Part shown: piece after piece, positions 1 to 5,069 of the stretch
Layout: each line of letters begins with the position of its first letter
How positions within the stretch are numbered: the stretch's first letter is position 1
Assembly (NCBI GenBank): GCA_947174575.1
Contig: CAMWJM010000109.1
Location: 1-5,069 of the forward strand
Reading direction: 5' to 3'
DNA: 5,069 nucleotides
DNA from: an uncultured Alistipes sp.
GTDB lineage: Bacteria > Bacteroidota > Bacteroidia > Bacteroidales > Rikenellaceae
Position numbers and translations under genes: made by a program
Notes under the pieces: generated by a model
The model's input: the letters and a program-made list of their open reading frames with translations, nothing else
What the model was told of the DNA's origin: nothing
The model's database searches: none

Positions 1-733
1 CCGCCGTAGGACGGTTTTCGCGCGCATTCAAGGCCAATTTGGTCTCCAGGTATCCGGTTTCGACCGAGAAACTGTTGCCGCTGATATGCACCGAATCGTC
101 GAACGAGGCCGCACGCATGGCGTCCCTGTATCCCCGCACACGGTCTTTCACCGGCGTAGCATGCAGGTTGCCCCGGATGCACAGAATCCTGCGATGTCCG
201 AATTGCGTCAGATACTTCACGGCATCGATGCTGCCGTTGTAGTTGTCGCTGCAGACATAGGAGAGTTTGGTGTTTTCATAGTAGCGGTCGATGAGCACCA
301 CAGGAATCGTCTCGCTCACCATCTCCAGCATCGTCGCGTCGTTGCTGCACGGCACCACGACCATGCCGTCCACCCGGCGGGCGAGCAGCAGGCGGATGCC
401 CTCCTGTTCGTCGGCCTCGCTGTCTTTCGAGTCGATGATGATGACGGAATAACCCAGATTCCTGGCCTCGGAGACCACCACGGACGCAATGGCGGCGAAA
501 TAGGGGTTGTCGATACACGGCACGATAAGGCCCAAGGTGTGCGTCCGGTTCGTGCGCAAACATTTAGCCATGAAACTCGGCGTGTAGCCCATAGCCCGAG
601 CTTCGTTTTCGATGAGCGTCACGGTTTTTTCGCTGATGCGGTACTGTTTCGACTTCCCGCTCAACACCCGGGAAATGGTCGATATCGAGTAGCCCGTACG
701 CTCGGAGAGGTCGAGGATGGTATTCTGTTTCAT
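1..733 (-). CDS. LacI/GalR-family transcriptional repressor, C-terminus cut by window edge
   Basis: A sugar-responsive DNA-binding regulator. The minus-strand frame is open from the ATG at 733-731 to the left edge, giving 244 residues; family members are usually about 330-345, so roughly 90-100 are missing. Residues 3-26 form the LacI helix-turn-helix (ILDLSERTGYSISTISRVLSG). Residues 50-60 (YTPSFMAKCLR) are the hinge helix, with Leu59 at the position of the minor-groove Leu of LacI and PurR. From residue 66 the periplasmic-binding-protein-like effector domain begins: LGLIVP, NPYFAAIA (76-83), VDGMVVVP (121-128), VVLIDR (145-150), GHRRIL (179-184) and RVRGYRDAM (198-206). This is the expected family order. 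The gene is divergent from the kinase, with a LacI-type palindrome between them, so it probably regulates the kinase and transporter genes. The effector is not readable from sequence; a ribose-type sugar is inferred only from the neighbouring kinase. The start is chosen because the HTH begins directly after it and a -7 element lies just upstream. Confidence 0.93.
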   Translation of the reverse strand, partial: MKQNTILDLSERTGYSISTISRVLSGKSKQYRISEKTVTLIENEARAMGYTPSFMAKCLRTNRTHTLGLIVPCIDNPYFAAIASVVVSEARNLGYSVIIIDSKDSEADEQEGIRLLLARRVDGMVVVPCSNDATMLEMVSETIPVVLIDRYYENTKLSYVCSDNYNGSIDAVKYLTQFGHRRILCIRGNLHATPVKDRVRGYRDAMRAASFDDSVHISGNSFSVETGYLETKLALNARENRPTA

Positions 734-754
734 GGGGGATATTCGTTGGGGTTA

Positions 755-784
755 CAAAAATAACAAAAAAATTTTTTGCCGAAA
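755..784 (-). promoter_or_regulatory. Candidate Bacteroidota-type promoter for the LacI-family gene
   Basis: Read on the minus strand, 762-755 is TATTTTTG, an exact match to the Bacteroidota -7 consensus TAnnTTTG. Eighteen bases upstream, 784-781 reads TTTC, one base off the -33 TTTG. Transcription would begin around 748-750, leaving a leader of about 15 bases before the ATG at 733. The region is A/T-homopolymer rich, so a chance match is possible. The 816-835 palindrome lies upstream of this promoter rather than over it, so strong autorepression is not obvious. Confidence 0.4.
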
Positions 785-810
785 AATAAGCCTACATAAA
801 AAATAATGTT

Positions 811-818
811 TATATTTA
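811..818 (+). promoter_or_regulatory. Weak candidate -7 element for the kinase transcript
   Basis: TATATTTA matches five of the six fixed bases of the Bacteroidota -7 motif TAnnTTTG. No TTTG-like -33 element is visible at the usual spacing upstream, so this is tentative. It overlaps the left arm of the palindrome at 816-835. A repressor bound there would block a polymerase using this site, which fits the expected logic of negative control. Confidence 0.25.
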
Positions 819-835
819 CGCAAACGTTTGCGCAA
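816..835. promoter_or_regulatory. LacI-family operator palindrome
   Basis: TTACGCAAACGTTTGCGCAA is a 20-bp inverted repeat with a single mismatched pair (818 A against 833 C). The inner 14 bp at 819-832, CGCAAACGTTTGCG, are perfectly symmetric around a central CpG. LacI-family operators typically have even symmetry with a central CG step where the hinge-helix Leu residues insert. The core resembles the known PurR box ACGCAAACGTTTGCGT. It sits between the divergent LacI-type gene and the kinase, 59 bp before the kinase ATG. The obvious inferred ligand is the adjacent LacI-type protein, whose hinge retains the expected Leu. Confidence 0.82.
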
Positions 836-894
836 TTATTCGAACCGTTTTAAGCCACAACCCGAACCGATAACAACATAAATAACCGATAATC

Positions 895-1794
895 ATGAGC
901 AAAATCGTTGTAATAGGCAGCTCCAACACCGACCTCGTCGTTGCGGCGCCTCGTATGCCGGAACCCGGAGAAACCATCATGGGCATGGATTTCATGATGC
1001 TGGCCGGAGGCAAAGGCGCCAACCAGGCCGTGGCCGTCAAAAGACTCGGCGGCGACGTATGTTTCATAGCGAACGTCGGCCGCGACATGTTCGGCGACCG
1101 CACGGTCGAGAACTACAAGAACGAGGGCATGGACATCTCGACCATCCTCCGCGACCCCGAAGCGCCTTCGGGCGTGGCGCTCATCACGGTCGACGAGGGC
1201 GGCGAAAACAGCATCGTGGTGGCGCCCGGAGCCAACAACAGACTGACGTGCAAGGATATCGACTCCCAGCGCGAGAAGATCGAGGCGGCCGAATATCTGC
1301 TGCTGCAACTCGAAATTCCGATGGAGACGGTGGAATACGCCGCAGAGATCGCGCATCGCGCAGGCGTCAAAATCATCCTGAACCCAGCGCCTGCGGCAGC
1401 GCTCTCCGACGAACTGCTGTCTAAGCTCTACATGATCACCCCCAACCGCACCGAAAGCCAGCTGCTGACCGGTGCGACCGTCAACACGATCGAGGGAGCC
1501 GAGAACGCCGCTATCGCCTTACACGCGCGCGGAGTCAAAAACGTAGTCATCACGCTCGGCTCGCTCGGCGCCCTGACCTTCGACGGCAAGAAGTTCGAGC
1601 ATATCGCGGCTACTCCCGTAAAAACGGTCGACACCACGGCTGCGGGCGACACGTTCAACGGAGCCGTCTGCGTGGCCCTGTCCGAGGGGCGTTCGCTGGT
1701 GGAGTCCGTGCAGTTCGCGACGCGCGCAGCGGCGCTATCCGTCACAAGAATAGGTGCACAAGTGTCCATACCTTATCGCAAAGAGATCGAATAA
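895..1794 (+). CDS. rbsK: Ribokinase-like PfkB-family sugar kinase
   Basis: A cytoplasmic kinase expected to convert D-ribose and ATP to ribose 5-phosphate, feeding the pentose phosphate pathway. The 299 residues match the family length of about 300-310. Visible motifs in order: the N-terminal strand VVIGSSNTD (5-13), whose N11 and D13 lie in the sugar-binding region; PGET (24-27); the PfkB signature GGKGANQA (38-45); GVALI (93-97); NPAPA (163-167); TPNRTE (182-187); TLGSLG (220-225); and the second signature DTTAAGDTFNGA (246-257), with catalytic base Asp252 in the anion-hole motif. A late GAQ (287-289) and SIPYRKEIE tail align with the end of E. coli RbsK, but the protein stops several residues earlier. 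Motif agreement favours ribokinase over fructokinase or adenosine kinase, though substrate is not proven. The ATG follows an A-rich leader with no clear Shine-Dalgarno sequence. The LacI operator upstream implies sugar-dependent repression, and the gene probably shares a transcript with susC. Confidence 0.9.
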   Translation: MSKIVVIGSSNTDLVVAAPRMPEPGETIMGMDFMMLAGGKGANQAVAVKRLGGDVCFIANVGRDMFGDRTVENYKNEGMDISTILRDPEAPSGVALITVDEGGENSIVVAPGANNRLTCKDIDSQREKIEAAEYLLLQLEIPMETVEYAAEIAHRAGVKIILNPAPAAALSDELLSKLYMITPNRTESQLLTGATVNTIEGAENAAIALHARGVKNVVITLGSLGALTFDGKKFEHIAATPVKTVDTTAAGDTFNGAVCVALSEGRSLVESVQFATRAAALSVTRIGAQVSIPYRKEIE

Positions 1795-1818
1795 ACGTTT
1801 TCGTAAGCCGAGCGCAGA

Positions 1819-1837
1819 AGCCGAATTTATTCGGATT
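1819..1837 (+). other. Hairpin in repeat copy 1
   Basis: CCGAA (1821-1825) pairs with TTCGG (1830-1834) around a TTTA loop. Beyond a bulged A at 1835, G1820 and A1819 can pair with T1836 (wobble) and T1837. There is no following T-tract, so it does not look like an intrinsic terminator. Confidence 0.5.
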
Positions 1838-1892
1838 ATGCCGAGGCAAGAAAACCTGCAAGAAGTTGAACGTTTTCGTAAGCCGAGCGCAG

Positions 1893-1911
1893 AACCGAAT
1901 TTATTCGGATT
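1893..1911 (+). other. Hairpin in repeat copy 2
   Basis: CCGAA (1895-1899) pairs with TTCGG (1904-1908) around a TTTA loop. Past a bulged A at 1909, AA (1893-1894) can pair with TT (1910-1911). This is the same architecture as copy 1 despite the one-base deletion on the 5' side of the stem. There is no T-tract downstream. Confidence 0.5.
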
Positions 1912-1966
1912 ATGCCGAGGCGAGAAAACCTGCAAGAAGTTGAACGTTTTCGTAAGCCGAGCGCAG

Positions 1967-1985
1967 AGCCGAACTTATTCGAGCT
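1967..1985 (+). other. Hairpin in repeat copy 3
   Basis: AGC (1967-1969) and CGAA (1970-1973) pair with TTCG (1978-1981) and GCT (1983-1985), leaving A1982 bulged and a CTTA loop. Although copy 3 has four substitutions here, a seven-pair stem with one bulged A on the 3' side remains, as in the other copies. There is no T-tract downstream. Confidence 0.5.
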
Positions 1986-2044
1986 ATGCCGAGGCAAGAA
2001 AAGATGCGGGAAATGAAGTGAAATGAACTAAAACCTATAATGCT

Positions 2045-4981
2045 ATGAACCTGAAACTTACAAAATGGATGTTTACGGCAGCGCTGTCGCTCGTCGCGAC
2101 GTTCGCAACGGCTCAACGGCAAAGCGTCGTCGGAACGGTAATCGACGCCAGGACGGGCGACCCGTTGGTCGGTGCGACCGTCATGGTCAAAGGCTCGTCC
2201 ACGGGCGTGTCGACCGACCTCGAAGGCAAATTCGCGATACAGACCTCGGGCGAGAATTCCACGCTCGTATTCGAGTATCTGGGCTACACCGCCGTCGAAG
2301 AGATCGCGGGTAGCCGCACGGAGATCAACGTCGCCCTGCACGAGAATAGCGAGGAGATGGACACCGTGGTCGTCATCGGCTACGGCAAGACCACCAAGAA
2401 AGAGGTCACGGGTTCGGTGGCCAGCCTCAAGAGCGAAGATTTCAATGCCGGTTCGTTCACCAACGCCGCGGGTCTGTTCCAGGGCAAGGTGGCGGGTTTG
2501 AGCGTGGTGAACGCCAGCGGCGGCGACCCCAACGGGCAGTATGAGCTGCTGTTGCGCGGCACCAACACGCTCTCCGGCGGTCAGGGGCCGCTGATCATCA
2601 TCGACGGCGTCGTAGGCGAGGACATCCGCAACATCAACTTCCAGGAGGTGGAATCCATCGACGTGCTCAAAGACGGTTCGGCAGCCGCTATCTACGGTAC
2701 CCGCGGTACGAACGGCGTCGTCATCATCACCACGAAGCGCGCCAGCACGGGACGCACCCAGATCGAGTACGACGGACAGATCACCACGCAGACGGTGGCC
2801 CGCCGAGCAGTGCCCCTCACGGCCAAGGAGTTCGAGTATGTGGTCAACAACTACCGCCCCTCGGCTGCGGCTTCGCTCTATGGCTACGACACCGATTGGT
2901 TCGACGCCATAACCCGAACGCCCATAAGCCACAAGCACAGCCTGGCCGTATCCGGCGGGGGGGGGAATTTCTCGCATCGCACCGTCCTCAACGTCGAGCA
3001 GAACCAGGGTCTGCAGATAGGTAACAACTCGAACAAATACCTCTTCAAGACCAACATCCACCAAACCGCTTTCGACGGTTGGTTGGATCTCGATTACAAC
3101 GCCATGTACTCGAAGCGGCAGTACACGCCGTCGAGCACCTCGGCTTTCCAGCAGGCGTTTATCCACAACCCCACCGAACCGATCTACGACCCGAGCAACA
3201 CCTATTCGGGCGGATATTCCTATGTGCCGGGAGCCATAGATTACAACAACCCCGTGGCGATGCTCAAGGAGTCGGATCGCCGGCGCACGACCGACAACTT
3301 CGGCGGCAACATCCGCGCGACGCTCAACATCAAGGCGGTCGACGGACTCAAGTGGGACAACTTTTTCTCCTACAAGCAGGAAAACTACGAATCGCGCAGC
3401 TACTACACGCACTACTACCCGAGCAGTCTGGGCAAGGAGGGCGAAGCCTCCATCTCCCACGAGAAGACCATAGACGTGCAATGGGAGAGCACGCTCAACT
3501 ACGCCAAGAGCTTCGGCAAGAACTACATACAGGCCGTTCTGGGCTACACCTGGCAGCGCGGCACCTACAGCGACTCGTCGATGGGCAACAGCGGATTCGA
3601 CCGCGACGACTGGCTGACCGACAACATCGGCGCAGGCGCGGGCGCGGTGAACAAGAACGACAACATGAGCATGAGTTCTTCCCGCAGTTCGCACACCTAC
3701 ATCGCCCTGTTCGGCCGCGTCATGTACAACTACGGCGAACGTTATCTCGCCTCGGTTTCGCTGCGCCGCGACGGCTCGTCGCGCTTCGGCGCCAACCACA
3801 AGTGGGGCTGGTTCCCCGCCGTGAGCGTGGGCTGGCGCATCAGCCAGGAGCCTTTCCTGCGCGACGTGAAGTGGATCGACGAACTCAAAATCCGCGCCGG
3901 CTTCGGCGTGACGGGCAACCAGGATTTCGGCAACTACAAATCGCTGCTGCTCATGAGGGCGAGCGGCCGTTATCTCTACAACGGCAAGTGGATCAACACC
4001 TACGAACCCAAGAGCAACGCCAACCCCGATCTGCGCTGGGAGAAGAAAGCCGAATGGAACGTCGGCCTGGACTTCTCGGTGCTGGACAACCGCCTCGGTC
4101 TGACGTTCGACTACTATCGCCGCAACACCACCGACCTGCTCTATACCTACACCGTGCCGACGCCGCCGTATGTCTACGACGAACTCTTCACCAATGTGGG
4201 CGAGATCCGCAACGAGGGCTTCGAGATCACGATCAACGCCATGCCCGTCCGCATCCGCAACTTCGTGTGGAACACGACATTCATCCTCTCGCACAACACC
4301 AACAAGCTGGTGAAGTTCACCAACGACGAGTTCCAGAACGGAGAGTATAAACTCCACTGGATGAACACCCCCGTCGGCGCCTATGCGCAGCGGCTGGTCG
4401 AGGGCGAGTCGCTGGGCACGTTCTATGCCCCCATCTGGGACGGCGTGGATAGCAACGGCGACGACAAACTCAAGGGCGCCAACAGCATCGGCAAAGTCCC
4501 CGAGGACAAGTGGGAGAAGATCGGCAATGCCTATCCCGACTTCACGCTGGCATGGAGCAACTCGTTCCGCATCGTGGGCAACCTCGACTTCGGATTCACG
4601 CTCCGTGCCTCGATTGGCGGCAAGATCCTCAACAAATATTCGCTCTACTACGAGAACTTCAACAATTTCGGTGCGCAGAACATCCGTGCGTCGTGGCTCG
4701 ACAACCCCTATACGGGCAAACTGACCTACTCGTCGAAATTCATCGAGGACGCCACCTACATGAAGCTCGACAACGTGACGCTGGGCTACACCTTCAACTT
4801 CAAATCGAAGCATATCCGGAGCCTGCGGCTGAACTTCACCGCACAAAACGTGCTCTGCGTCACGGGCTACAAGGGCGTCGACCCCGAAGTGGCGCTCAGC
4901 GGCCTGACCCCGGGCATCGAGAGCATGAGCTACTACCCGAGCACCACATCGTACACTTTCGGCGTAAATCTGAAATTCTAA
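2045..4981 (+). CDS. SusC-family TonB-dependent outer-membrane transporter
   Basis: An outer-membrane barrel that, with a SusD lipoprotein lid, imports oligosaccharides or similar nutrients using TonB energy. The 978 residues fit the usual SusC length of about 1000. Residues 1-23 are a signal peptide, likely cleaved ATA|Q. Residues 25-100 form the carboxypeptidase-regulatory-like N-terminal domain (GTVIDARTGDPLVGATVMVKG). Residues 105-114 (MDTVVVIGYG) are the TonB-box region, followed by the plug (about 115-232), which contains the SusC hallmark ESIDVLKDGSAAAIYGTRGTNGVVIITTKR (positions 203-232, shown here only as family consensus). Barrel hallmarks include RRDGSSRFG (about 574-582), GVTGNQDFGNY (about 620-630) and GYKGVDPEV near 941. 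It ends SYTFGVNLKF, with the C-terminal aromatic expected of a beta-signal. There is no N-terminal STN domain, so it is not an anti-sigma signalling type. Substrate cannot be read directly; the adjacent kinase suggests a ribose- or pentose-containing ligand. A nine-G run encodes Gly305-307. Confidence 0.96.
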   Translation: MNLKLTKWMFTAALSLVATFATAQRQSVVGTVIDARTGDPLVGATVMVKGSSTGVSTDLEGKFAIQTSGENSTLVFEYLGYTAVEEIAGSRTEINVALHENSEEMDTVVVIGYGKTTKKEVTGSVASLKSEDFNAGSFTNAAGLFQGKVAGLSVVNASGGDPNGQYELLLRGTNTLSGGQGPLIIIDGVVGEDIRNINFQEVESIDVLKDGSAAAIYGTRGTNGVVIITTKRASTGRTQIEYDGQITTQTVARRAVPLTAKEFEYVVNNYRPSAAASLYGYDTDWFDAITRTPISHKHSLAVSGGGGNFSHRTVLNVEQNQGLQIGNNSNKYLFKTNIHQTAFDGWLDLDYNAMYSKRQYTPSSTSAFQQAFIHNPTEPIYDPSNTYSGGYSYVPGAIDYNNPVAMLKESDRRRTTDNFGGNIRATLNIKAVDGLKWDNFFSYKQENYESRSYYTHYYPSSLGKEGEASISHEKTIDVQWESTLNYAKSFGKNYIQAVLGYTWQRGTYSDSSMGNSGFDRDDWLTDNIGAGAGAVNKNDNMSMSSSRSSHTYIALFGRVMYNYGERYLASVSLRRDGSSRFGANHKWGWFPAVSVGWRISQEPFLRDVKWIDELKIRAGFGVTGNQDFGNYKSLLLMRASGRYLYNGKWINTYEPKSNANPDLRWEKKAEWNVGLDFSVLDNRLGLTFDYYRRNTTDLLYTYTVPTPPYVYDELFTNVGEIRNEGFEITINAMPVRIRNFVWNTTFILSHNTNKLVKFTNDEFQNGEYKLHWMNTPVGAYAQRLVEGESLGTFYAPIWDGVDSNGDDKLKGANSIGKVPEDKWEKIGNAYPDFTLAWSNSFRIVGNLDFGFTLRASIGGKILNKYSLYYENFNNFGAQNIRASWLDNPYTGKLTYSSKFIEDATYMKLDNVTLGYTFNFKSKHIRSLRLNFTAQNVLCVTGYKGVDPEVALSGLTPGIESMSYYPSTTSYTFGVNLKF
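2957..2965 (+). repeat. Nine-G homopolymer tract inside susC
   Basis: Nine consecutive G bases form three GGG codons (Gly305-307) within the SGGGGNFS segment at the start of the barrel. This gene mostly uses GGC or GGT for glycine, so three GGG codons in a row stand out. As given, the frame is intact to the normal SusC C-terminus. Gain or loss of one G would shift the frame and remove about two-thirds of the protein. Confidence 0.9.
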
Positions 4982-5000
4982 CAAAATACATATCGAGACT

Positions 5001-5069
5001 ATGAAAACGACTATTCGACATATAGCGGCGACCTTCGCGGCAGCGTTCGCGCTGACCGGTTGCTTCGAC
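5001..5069 (+). CDS. Lipoprotein N-terminus, probable SusD-family protein, cut by window edge
   Basis: Only 23 codons are present. They encode a lipoprotein signal peptide: a basic start (MKTTIRH), a hydrophobic alanine-rich stretch (IAATFAAAFA) and the lipobox LTGC, with the acylated Cys at residue 21 followed by Phe-Asp. The gene starts 19 bp after the susC stop codon, so the two are almost certainly co-transcribed. In Bacteroidota a lipoprotein gene directly after susC is nearly always susD, the cell-surface glycan-binding lid of the transporter. No SusD fold residues are visible, so the SusD call rests on position and signal peptide alone. Confidence 0.8.
   Translation, partial: MKTTIRHIAATFAAAFALTGCFD

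Larger units (their letters stand above)
1794..2002 (+). repeat. Three tandem copies of a ~75-bp intergenic repeat
   Basis: Copies start at 1794 (75 bp), 1869 (74 bp) and 1943 (about 60 recognisable bp, then degenerate). Each opens AACGTTTTCGTAAGCCGAGC and contains ATGCCGAGGC followed by an AAGAAAA-like tract. Copies 1 and 2 differ by one deleted G in the gaagccg segment and one A-to-G change (caag versus cgag). Copy 3 also lacks one base and has substitutions at its central hairpin, and its tail diverges after 2002. The array starts on the last base of the kinase stop codon. The unit lengths (75, 74) do not keep a reading frame and the copies contain no recognised gene. It could be a mobile or slippage-amplified intergenic element or a transcript-level element between rbsK and susC; function is unknown. 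Confidence 0.93.

Noticed and set aside
86..763. Plus-strand open frame of 225 codons opposite the LacI-family gene
   Set aside because: It is antisense to a well-supported HTH and effector-domain protein; the translation is His- and Val-rich without domain motifs.
1059..1424. Alternative-frame open frame inside the kinase gene
   Set aside because: It is an Arg- and Gly-rich shadow of the ribokinase frame, with no motifs and complete overlap.
1819..1985. Repeat hairpins as intrinsic terminators of the kinase transcript
   Set aside because: The stems are short, with A/T-rich loops, and none is followed by a run of T on the plus strand.
1794..2002. Tandem repeats as a CRISPR array
   Set aside because: The copies are directly adjacent with the whole unit repeated and no unique spacers between conserved short repeats.
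1754..2026. Open frame of 90 codons running through the tandem repeats
   Set aside because: It starts inside the kinase in another frame, and the repeat copies are read in shifting frames because unit lengths are 75 and 74 bp. Its peptide is a by-product of the repeat.
2035..2041. TATAATG resembling an E. coli -10 box before susC
   Set aside because: It is only 3 bp from the susC ATG, which leaves no room for a leader, and Bacteroidota use a different -7 motif. No TAnnTTTG was seen in 1795-2044, so susC is more likely read from upstream.
1910..4984. Very long open frame (1024 codons) on the minus strand opposite susC
   Set aside because: It lies antisense to a clear SusC gene, its translation has no recognisable motif, and it is rich in V, A, R, E, D and H, as expected from reading GC-rich codons backwards. 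The plus-strand protein has a signal peptide, plug and barrel hallmarks.

Overview
The window looks like part of a carbohydrate-uptake locus from a Bacteroidota bacterium, most likely a GC-rich member of Bacteroidales such as Alistipes. That genus guess is inference from composition and gene style. The supporting evidence is a full SusC-type TonB-dependent transporter followed 19 bp later by the start of a lipoprotein gene in the SusD position. There are also AT-rich, Shine-Dalgarno-poor leaders, a TAnnTTTG-type -7 promoter element, and GC-rich codon choice.

Layout: positions 1-733 (minus strand) hold the N-terminal 244 residues of a LacI/GalR-family repressor whose C-terminus lies beyond the window's left edge. 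Positions 734-894 are an AT-rich divergent intergenic region. It carries a near-perfect 20-bp LacI-type palindrome at 816-835 (core CGCAAACGTTTGCG) and a candidate promoter for the repressor. Positions 895-1794 (plus) encode a complete ribokinase-like PfkB-family sugar kinase. Positions 1795-2044 are a non-coding gap, mostly filled by three tandem copies of a ~75-bp repeat that begins on the last base of the kinase stop codon. Positions 2045-4981 (plus) encode the complete 978-residue SusC-type porin. Positions 5001-5069 hold the first 23 codons of a lipoprotein with an LTGC lipobox, presumably SusD.

How it may work (inference): the SusC/SusD pair imports a pentose-containing glycan or nucleoside-type ligand across the outer membrane. 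The released sugar, probably ribose or a related furanose, is phosphorylated by the kinase. The LacI-type protein senses a sugar or sugar phosphate and controls the kinase-susCD transcript through the 816-835 operator. This control differs from the hybrid two-component, SusR-like or ECF-sigma/anti-sigma regulation common for SusCD loci.

The points most worth a second look are the tandem intergenic repeat with a conserved hairpin, the uninterrupted nine-G tract inside susC (a possible slippage site), and the link between a LacI operator, a ribokinase and a SusCD pair. I did not find evidence for a wholly new type of system.
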